NCBI GenBank assembly: GCA_015487905.1 | Contig: WFOX01000251.1 | Span: forward strand, 1-6,113 | DNA length: 6,113 bases | DNA from: Mariprofundales bacterium | Lineage (GTDB): Bacteria; Pseudomonadota; Zetaproteobacteria; Mariprofundales; S012-25 | Direction: 5' to 3' | Part shown: positions 1 to 4,777 of the stretch, in pieces | How positions within the stretch are numbered: position 1 is the stretch's first letter | How the letters are laid out: every line of letters begins with the position of its first letter | Made by a program: the position numbers and the translations under genes | The notes under the pieces: generated by a model | What the model was told of the DNA's origin: nothing | What the model saw: only the letters and a program-made list of their open reading frames with translations | The model's database searches: none

Positions 1-560
1 GCATAGGCCGTGTCATAGCCCACGGCCCAGGCGAGGTTCGCGGCCAAAAGCAGCCACGGCGCAGGCGCGGCTAATGGCCCGCCTTCGGCGATCCAAGCAA
101 GCAGCCCACCCCAGCCGAAGGCGATGCCGAGCACGAGCTGCGGATAGTCCGTGACCCGCTTCATGAACGGGTAGATGATTGCAAGCAGGCCGCCTGCAAG
201 CGCCCACGGGATCACGCGCGCAGGAAGCATCGCCAAAAGCGCGAACGCCACAAGCGCCAGCAAGGCGAAGCCGAGGATCCCTGCGCCGGGCGCGATCTCG
301 CCGGCCGCGATCGGGCGCGTGCGCGTGCGTGCAACCTCGCGGTCAAAGCGATGGTCGGCGACATCGTTGATCACGCAGCCTGCTGAGCGCATCACGAACA
401 CGCCGAGCGTAAAGACAAAAAAGTGCTTCCATGAAAAATGCCCGGGGGCGGCGAACAGGCCGATCCAGGTGGGCCAAAGCAACAGCCAATAGCCGATCGG
501 GCGGTCGGCGCGCAAAAGCCGCCACCAATCCGCAGGCGTGCCGATGGGTCTAAAGCGCAT
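1..560 (-). CDS. ubiA: 4-hydroxybenzoate polyprenyltransferase UbiA, 3' end cut by window edge
   Basis: This integral membrane prenyltransferase attaches the polyprenyl tail to 4-hydroxybenzoate, the second step of ubiquinone synthesis. The frame starts at ATG 560-558 and stays open to the left edge, giving 186 full codons of a protein usually near 290 residues, so about 100 are missing. The first Asp-rich Mg/diphosphate motif is clear (NDVADHRFD, residues 65-73), followed by the family's ARTRTRPIAAG stretch. The start of the second Asp motif (GYDTAYA, 181-187) lies right at the edge. Hydrophobic segments near residues 23-38, 46-63, 93-112, 117-133, 141-158 and 166-182 fit the multi-helix UbiA fold. 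The N-terminal RADRPIGYWLLLWPTW is also typical. It overlaps ubiC by 11 bp, so the two are probably co-transcribed and coupled. The only Shine-Dalgarno candidate is a weak AGCAGG about 9 nt upstream. The identification is very secure. Confidence 0.96.
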   Translation of the reverse strand, partial: MRFRPIGTPADWWRLLRADRPIGYWLLLWPTWIGLFAAPGHFSWKHFFVFTLGVFVMRSAGCVINDVADHRFDREVARTRTRPIAAGEIAPGAGILGFALLALVAFALLAMLPARVIPWALAGGLLAIIYPFMKRVTDYPQLVLGIAFGWGGLLAWIAEGGPLAAPAPWLLLAANLAWAVGYDTAY

Positions 561-1095
561 GCGGGATGGCCTGCTTGGTGTTCAAGGCGCGCACGAACTG
601 CGGCGTGAAGACCTCTATGATGAGCGCGCGCGCAGGCACGGTCTCAGCAACGAGCAGCGAGCGCCGCGCCCAGCAGCGACCCCAAGGTGCAAGGCTTACG
701 CGCGCATAGGCAGGCGAGCTGCGCACGAATCCCAGCCCATAGGCCCGCCAAAGCTCGCCAAGGGGCGCCTTGCCCGCGGCAAGCTCATCCACGAGCAGCA
801 AGGGCAGCGCCTCGGCTGCAATCCACGACCAGGCCTCCACGGCCACCCGCCCACCCCAAAGCAGACTCGCATGGCGCGCAAGCACCATGCTCCCTTGCGG
901 GATCTCCAGCGCTTCGGCTTCCTCCATGCGCGCAGGATGCGCGTCCTGCATCCGCAAGCGAAGCTGCAAGCGGATGCCGCGCGCGCGGCACCAGCGCACG
1001 AGCGAGCCGCGAAACAGCAAGGCGGCGCGCAACTCGCCCTCGGCGCCCTCAGGCGTGCGCGCCCAACCAAGCTCTTGCCAATGCGCAAGCTCCAT
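550..1095 (-). CDS. ubiC: Chorismate pyruvate-lyase UbiC
   Basis: UbiC converts chorismate to 4-hydroxybenzoate and pyruvate in the cytosol, the committed step into ubiquinone, and hands its product to UbiA, encoded just downstream. From ATG 1095 the protein is 181 residues, a little longer than the E. coli enzyme (165). By alignment from memory to E. coli UbiC, the three product-binding residues are kept: Arg74 (in LARHASLLW), Leu112 (in GKAPLGELW) and Glu161 (in LIIEVFTP). The WGRCWARRS segment matches the family's WGRRS strand. The start is uncertain. The frame is also open upstream to GTG 1128 and GTG 1179; the latter would overlap the start of divergent rsmE and add 28 residues with no family match. 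No good Shine-Dalgarno precedes any choice. ATG 1095 gives the N-terminus that best fits the family. The TAG stop (552-550) lies inside ubiA. Confidence 0.93.
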   Translation of the reverse strand: MELAHWQELGWARTPEGAEGELRAALLFRGSLVRWCRARGIRLQLRLRMQDAHPARMEEAEALEIPQGSMVLARHASLLWGGRVAVEAWSWIAAEALPLLLVDELAAGKAPLGELWRAYGLGFVRSSPAYARVSLAPWGRCWARRSLLVAETVPARALIIEVFTPQFVRALNTKQAIPHAL

Positions 1096-1131
1096 GGCGC
1101 CATGCTCGGCCCAAGCATGGGCTTGCACAAG
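1093..1131. promoter_or_regulatory. Nested palindromes in the ubiC/rsmE divergent gap
   Basis: Three dyads are packed into 39 bp at the ubiC start. CATGGCGCCATG (1093-1104) is a perfect 12-bp palindrome containing the ubiC ATG. CCATGCT (1100-1106) pairs with AGCATGG (1114-1120) across a 7-nt loop. CTTG-CA-CAAG spans 1122-1131. They could be a protein operator, or an mRNA hairpin hiding the ubiC start. I could not find convincing -10/-35 boxes for either gene in the gap. Seen directly as symmetry; the regulatory role is inference. Confidence 0.35.
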
Positions 1132-1169
1132 GCTTGCGCGCCCCACACCCCCACGGCGAAAATGGCCGC

Positions 1170-1895
1170 GTGATCCCACGCTTGTTCGTGCCTGCGCCGC
1201 TTGCGAAAGCCGGGCGCGTGCGCCTTGCCCCCGCCCAGGTGCATTACCTTACGCGCGTGCTGCGCTTGCAAGCGGGTGCCGCTGTTGTGCTCTTTGACGG
1301 CACAGGCGGCGAATGGCAAGCGCGCTGGGATGGAAACGAGACCGCTGAACTCGTCGCGTTTCGCAATGAGACCAGAGAAGCGCGGCTGCGGCTCGTGCTT
1401 GCGCAGGCGCTTGTTGCACGCGAAAAGCTGGAGCTGATCGTGCAAAAGGCCACCGAGCTTGGCGCTGCGGACATCGTGCTTTTCCCGGCCCAGCGCAGCA
1501 TCGCGCGCCTTGCGCCGCAACGGCGGGCGCACAGGCTTGCGCGGCTGCGCGCGATCGCCATAGAAGCCGCAGAACAAAGCGGGCGCACGCGCATCCCGCG
1601 CCTTGCGCTGGCCGCGCTTGCCGCGCTCACGCCGCAAGACCTCGGGATCTTCCTGCATCCGCAGGCCGAGCATTCTTGGCCCTCCCTGCAACCGCGCCTT
1701 GCAAGCGCAACGAGCGTGGTGCTCGTGGTCGGCCCCGAAGGAGGGCTTTGCGAAGAAGAATGCGCGCAACTGCGCGCGCAAGGGTTCGTCGGCGTGCGCA
1801 TGGGCGCGCGCGTGCTGCGCACGGAAACGGCGGGGCTTGCGGCGCTGGCCGCCGTGCTCGCCACCCACCCCAAGGGATGGCAAGCGGAGCCTTAG
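1170..1895 (+). CDS. rsmE: 16S rRNA (uracil1498-N3)-methyltransferase RsmE
   Basis: RsmE is a SPOUT-class (knotted) methyltransferase that uses S-adenosylmethionine to methylate N3 of U1498 in 16S rRNA of the 30S subunit. The 241-residue product is close to the E. coli length (243). Family motifs appear in order: IPRLFV at the N-terminus (PUA-like RNA-binding domain, about residues 1-70), QKATELG (92-98), EQSGR (135-139), the SAM-loop GPEGG (188-192) and the knot signature MGARVLRTETA (211-221). GTG 1170 is chosen because it puts the conserved IPR-F/Y-V at residue 2; the frame is open far upstream, but that stretch lies antisense to ubiC. A GGCGAA about 10 nt upstream is a poor ribosome site. 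It is divergent from ubiC, and its TAG stop overlaps the stop of the convergent kinase gene. The neighbours suggest no special role beyond ribosome maturation. Confidence 0.95.
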   Translation: MIPRLFVPAPLAKAGRVRLAPAQVHYLTRVLRLQAGAAVVLFDGTGGEWQARWDGNETAELVAFRNETREARLRLVLAQALVAREKLELIVQKATELGAADIVLFPAQRSIARLAPQRRAHRLARLRAIAIEAAEQSGRTRIPRLALAALAALTPQDLGIFLHPQAEHSWPSLQPRLASATSVVLVVGPEGGLCEEECAQLRAQGFVGVRMGARVLRTETAGLAALAAVLATHPKGWQAEP

Positions 1896-1908
1896 CTTTC
1901 GCTTGTCG
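1878..1908 (+). terminator. Hairpin centred on the overlapping rsmE/kinase stop codons
   Basis: CAAGCG (1881-1886) pairs with CGCTTG (1900-1905). In the plus-strand RNA the stem can extend inward and outward with A-U and G-U pairs (1878-1889 with 1897-1908), leaving a 7-nt loop (1890-1896) that contains most of the shared stop region. No run of U follows on either strand, so it is not a canonical intrinsic terminator. It may protect 3' ends or cause pausing. In the minus-strand RNA only the 6-bp core and one A-U pair survive. Confidence 0.25.
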
Positions 1909-3430
1909 GCAACAAGATGCGCACGCAGGTGCCTTGCCCGGGCGCGCTTTCCACCTCCACGGCGCCGGCATGCGTGCGCACGACCCCCAAGACGAGCGCA
2001 AGGCCAAGCCCGCGGCCGAAAAAGCGCGCACTCACAAACGGCTCAAACAAATGCGCGCGCACCTCAGGCGGAATGCCGGGGCCTTCATCGGCCACCTCTA
2101 TGAACCCATAGAAGCCCGGCTCCGCGGCCTCGGAGCGCGCGGCCGCAGCGCCAAGCCGCGCCGCATCCAGCTCAAGTGCACCCGTGCGCACGCGCACTTC
2201 ACCACCCTTTTCTCCAAGCGCCTCGGCCGCATTGTCCAGAAGCGCCCCCACGGCCTCGCGCAGCAGCACGGGATCAGCGGTGGCCTGCACGCGCGCCTCT
2301 TCTTCTACGCGCCAGGCAATGGCCCGCGGCCATTGGGCGCGCTTGGCATCCACGACCTCGCGCACGATCGCCCCCAAATCCAGCGCTTGCAGTTGCGTGC
2401 GCAACTTTCCCGAAAACACGAGCATGCCATGCGCGATCTCGGCCATCTTGCGCGCGGCGGCCGCAGCAAGCGCCACAAGCTCCTTCGCCTCGGCATGGTT
2501 CGCGACGGCCTCATCCAGCATCTCCAAGGCGCCAAGCACGGCCATGAGCTGATTGTTGAAGTTGTGCGCAAGCCCGCCCGCCATGCGCGCAAGGCTTGCA
2601 AGCCTTTGCGTGCGGCGCAGTTGCTCTTCTATGCGCGCATCGCGCGAAAGATCGCGCACCACGCCCACCCAGCCTTGCTCGGCCTCATTGACCGCAAACG
2701 CAAGCGTCCGCTCGCCCTGCGCAAGCTTGAACTCGCGCTCGCCGCGATGCAGCGCTTGCCAAACCGCGCGCCGCTCTTGGGAAGCGGCAAGCAATCGCCG
2801 CGCCTCGGGATTGGCCGCAACGAGATTGCCCTGCGCGTCCATCACGAACACGCCTGCGGGCACGAGGTCAAACAAGCGCGCAAGGCGCGCCAGCTCGGCA
2901 TGCACGGCCGCCGACTTCTCTTCGGCAAAGCGCGCAAGCCTTCTTGCCGCAAGCAGCGCGAAGCGACGCAATGTGCGCGCTTGCAGCGCATGCGCATGGG
3001 CAAGCACGCCTGGGCGCGCACAGCCGAGCACGAGCATGCGCTCACCGGCAAATGCGGGCAGATGCACCAAAAGCGCCGCGCGCAGATGCGCAAAGCCATG
3101 CGCGTGCCTGGCCTCTTTGGTGCGCTGAAAATCGTAAAGCAACAGCACCCCTTCCTCGGCTGCGCGCCTGCTGAGCACGCCATGCGGAAGCTCCATTCCT
3201 TCAGCTGCAAACGCATGGCCACAGCGCACGAGCAACCATGCCTGCTCTGCGGGCACGGCGCGCAAAAACGCTTGCTTGACGGCCGCAGCGAGCTCCTCGG
3301 GCGACGAGGCAAGCTCCAGCATCTCCACGCCAAGCAGCAATGCCTCGCTTGCCGTGCGCAGCGCGCGCTCGCGGCGCTCGCTTGCGGCAAGCGCCAGCAA
3401 GGCCTCTTGCAATCGCGCAGCGCTTAGCAC
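1892..3430 (-). CDS. Cytosolic GAF-PAS-type histidine kinase, partner of the upstream FIST protein
   Basis: A 512-residue two-component sensor kinase with no evident membrane segment or signal peptide. Order: helical start (1-40); GAF-like region (about 41-165, starting ELASSPEELAAAVKQAF); PAS (about 184-262, LFDLVPAGVFVMDAQGNLVAANPE); HisKA with phosphoacceptor His289 in GGLAHNFNN; ATPase domain with N box (LLDNAAEA, Asn400), G1 (DEGPGI, Asp448), F box (LFEPF, 462-466) and G2 (GRGLGLALV, 472-480). The G2/VLGVVRTHAG pattern resembles the NtrB-like HPK4 group. Asn290 replaces the usual acidic residue after the His. The GTG start (3430-3428) lies in GTGCTAA, overlapping the FIST stop; GGGGAG is only 2 nt upstream, so translation is probably coupled to FIST. 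The start is thus moderately certain. No receiver domain is fused and no response regulator lies nearby, so the phosphate target is unknown. Confidence 0.92.
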   Translation of the reverse strand: MLSAARLQEALLALAASERRERALRTASEALLLGVEMLELASSPEELAAAVKQAFLRAVPAEQAWLLVRCGHAFAAEGMELPHGVLSRRAAEEGVLLLYDFQRTKEARHAHGFAHLRAALLVHLPAFAGERMLVLGCARPGVLAHAHALQARTLRRFALLAARRLARFAEEKSAAVHAELARLARLFDLVPAGVFVMDAQGNLVAANPEARRLLAASQERRAVWQALHRGEREFKLAQGERTLAFAVNEAEQGWVGVVRDLSRDARIEEQLRRTQRLASLARMAGGLAHNFNNQLMAVLGALEMLDEAVANHAEAKELVALAAAAARKMAEIAHGMLVFSGKLRTQLQALDLGAIVREVVDAKRAQWPRAIAWRVEEEARVQATADPVLLREAVGALLDNAAEALGEKGGEVRVRTGALELDAARLGAAAARSEAAEPGFYGFIEVADEGPGIPPEVRAHLFEPFVSARFFGRGLGLALVLGVVRTHAGAVEVESAPGQGTCVRILLPTSES

Positions 3431-4587
3431 GGCTCCCCGAACAGCAGCATGGACACCATGAGGTTGCCGTGGCGGTTTTCGCCGTCCACGAAGCAACCCA
3501 CCTCCCCGAAGGTGAACATGAGCTGAAACGGCGCGCCGCCCAATACCTCCTGCAAATAGCGGCCAGCCTCTTGCATACGCGCTTGCACGCCGAACATGCA
3601 TCCCGCACAGAACGCAAACCAAGCACCGCGCACGCAATCCGCGCGCCAACCGCGCCGCGCAAGCGCGCCTTCCACGGCCAAAGCAGGCCGCGCAAGCACA
3701 TCCTCGGCTTCGGCGCGCATGAGCGCGATCTCCGCTCCCTCTTGCGGTGCCGCAAAGAGCTCCACGCCGCCCTCGCGCGTGGCCGCAGTCGGATGCAAAA
3801 GCAGGTGCACGGCCGCGCCTGCAAGGGTCTCCACGCGCATGCCAAGCGGCGTAAAGGTCGTCGCCGCAAGCACCTCCCGCCGCGTGCGCAAGCCTGCAAG
3901 CGCCCCGTCAAGCCAGCGGTCATACACCTTGGCGGCAGGCCGTCCGTCCAACTCCAACAAGGTGCGACCTTTTACGCGTGTCGCCACCGCACTTGGCCCT
4001 GCCGGCGCATAGCTGCTGATAAAGGCCGTCTCCACAGGGACGCTTGGAAACAGCGCCGCAAGCGCCGCGCCTTGCGAGGCCATGCGCGCACCTGCCAGCA
4101 CATGCCAAGCCCCTTTCACCTCATCATCGGCTGCACCGCCGCCCACCACAGGCACATCCCCACCCAGCAGCTTCGCAAGCCCTTGCAACCAACGCTCCTC
4201 TTCGCCGGGCGTGGCCAGCAACAGCACCGCTGTCGGCTTTTCTCCGGGCCGTCCCGCCGCTTCACAGGCCGCATCCACGACCGCCTCCACCTCTTGCCCC
4301 ACCCAAGTGCCATATGCGCCGCGCGGATCGCGCACCGCAAAGGCCGCAAGCGCCGCGTGATGAAACCCCTCGGCATCCAACGCGCCAAGCGCGCTCGTCG
4401 CCCCCACACAAGCGCAGCCATGCGCCTCGGCCAATGCGCCCAGCTCCTTGGCTTGCGCAAGCGCATCGGCGTGCGCGCGCACGGCCACGATCAGCAACGA
4501 AGGATCGCCGCCCAGGCGCGTGCGCAAGCGCGCCCAGAGCCTTCGCGCATCATTCGCTGCTGCCGTTGCGGTGCGCAATCCGTCCAC
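3424..4587 (-). CDS. FIST-domain sensory protein (possible NosP-like sensor)
   Basis: A 387-residue soluble protein with FIST_N (about residues 28-210) and FIST_C (about 215-385). Recognisable parts are the PVVGGGAADDE loop (146-155), AFISSYAPAGPSAVATRVKGRTLLELDGRPA (188-218, the FIST_N/FIST_C join, with the conserved YDRWL after it), and the C-terminal signature PFQLMFTFGEVG...NRHGNLMVSMLLFGE (353-385). FIST proteins are ligand-binding sensory modules of two-component and chemotaxis systems; a stand-alone FIST beside a kinase is the layout of NosP haem/NO sensors. The ligand here cannot be read from sequence. Cysteines cluster at 58, 60, 318, 327, 330, 365 and 387. GTG 4587 is the first start after an in-frame TGA, with GAGGGGG 10 nt upstream. 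It is the first gene of the operon and overlaps the kinase by 7 bp. Confidence 0.9.
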   Translation of the reverse strand: MDGLRTATAAANDARRLWARLRTRLGGDPSLLIVAVRAHADALAQAKELGALAEAHGCACVGATSALGALDAEGFHHAALAAFAVRDPRGAYGTWVGQEVEAVVDAACEAAGRPGEKPTAVLLLATPGEEERWLQGLAKLLGGDVPVVGGGAADDEVKGAWHVLAGARMASQGAALAALFPSVPVETAFISSYAPAGPSAVATRVKGRTLLELDGRPAAKVYDRWLDGALAGLRTRREVLAATTFTPLGMRVETLAGAAVHLLLHPTAATREGGVELFAAPQEGAEIALMRAEAEDVLARPALAVEGALARRGWRADCVRGAWFAFCAGCMFGVQARMQEAGRYLQEVLGGAPFQLMFTFGEVGCFVDGENRHGNLMVSMLLFGEPC

Positions 4588-4597
4588 GCGTATCCGT

Positions 4598-4604
4598 CCC
4601 CCTC
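4598..4604 (-). promoter_or_regulatory. Ribosome binding site of the FIST gene
   Basis: GAGGGGG on the minus strand, 10 nt before GTG 4587. An in-frame TGA just upstream of this start rules out a longer protein, so this purine run decides the start. Confidence 0.6.
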
Positions 4605-4621
4605 ACGCCTCACCAAGGCCT

Positions 4622-4649
4622 ATTAGACCATCCATACCCAACTGTGCAA
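4622..4649 (-). promoter_or_regulatory. Sigma-70-like promoter for the FIST/kinase operon
   Basis: On the minus strand, TTGCAC (4649-4644) and TCTAAT (4627-4622, five of six consensus bases) are 16 bp apart. Transcription would begin near 4615, leaving a leader of about 28 nt that contains the GAGGGGG ribosome site. The -35 box is weak (three of six), so an activator could be involved. The A+T-richer stretch stands out from the surrounding GC-rich DNA. Confidence 0.5.
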
Positions 4650-4668
4650 GTCGCCTTTCTTCATTCAC

Positions 4669-4697
4669 TTGACGAGCTTTGGCAAGGCGCTTAGCAA
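4669..4697 (+). promoter_or_regulatory. Possible rho promoter
   Basis: TTGACG (4669-4674, five of six consensus bases) is followed after 17 bp by TAGCAA (4692-4697), a poor -10 with three of six bases. A second CTTGACG copy lies at 4704-4710 but has no -10 at normal spacing. Transcription from the first box would start near 4704 and leave a leader of about 75 nt before rho. Confidence 0.35.
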
Positions 4698-4708
4698 TCG
4701 GCGCTTGA

Positions 4709-4727
4709 CGCCGCGCTTCTTGCGGCG
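4709..4727 (+). promoter_or_regulatory. GC hairpin in the rho leader
   Basis: CGCCGC (4709-4714) pairs perfectly with GCGGCG (4722-4727) around a 7-nt loop. It is followed by CTTTCC, not a true U tract, then by the palindrome TTCCGGAA (4731-4738). In E. coli, rho is autoregulated by termination in its leader; a similar role here is only an inference. Confidence 0.3.
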
Positions 4728-4766
4728 GCTTTCCGGAACAAATCCCGGCGTTTTCCCAGACGAATC

Positions 4767-4770
4767 GGAG
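4767..4770 (+). promoter_or_regulatory. rho: Ribosome binding site that chooses the rho start
   Basis: GGAG lies 7 nt before ATG 4778 but only 1 nt before the in-frame ATG 4772. Spacing therefore favours the second ATG, removing two residues (MG) from the longest possible protein. Confidence 0.65.
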
Positions 4771-4777
4771 AATGGGC

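Noticed and set aside
538..1173. A 211-codon plus-strand open frame over ubiC and ubiA, and the plus-strand frame open upstream of rsmE from 687
   Set aside because: UbiC and UbiA catalytic residues lie on the minus strand. Family alignment puts the RsmE start at GTG 1170, so the upstream part is only antisense read-through.
1096..1179. Longer UbiC starting at GTG 1179 or GTG 1128
   Set aside because: The extra N-terminal residues do not resemble UbiC, and GTG 1179 would overlap the divergent rsmE start. ATG 1095 fits the family better, though no choice has a strong ribosome site.
1676..3427. A 583-codon open frame on the plus strand antisense to the kinase gene
   Set aside because: The opposite strand encodes a histidine kinase with all catalytic motifs. 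The antisense product is an Arg/Ala/His-rich sequence with no recognisable domain, as expected from GC-rich codon use.
3340..4626. A 428-codon open frame on the plus strand antisense to the FIST gene
   Set aside because: The minus strand gives a full FIST protein with its signature motif, a promoter and a ribosome site. The antisense product is basic and low-complexity.
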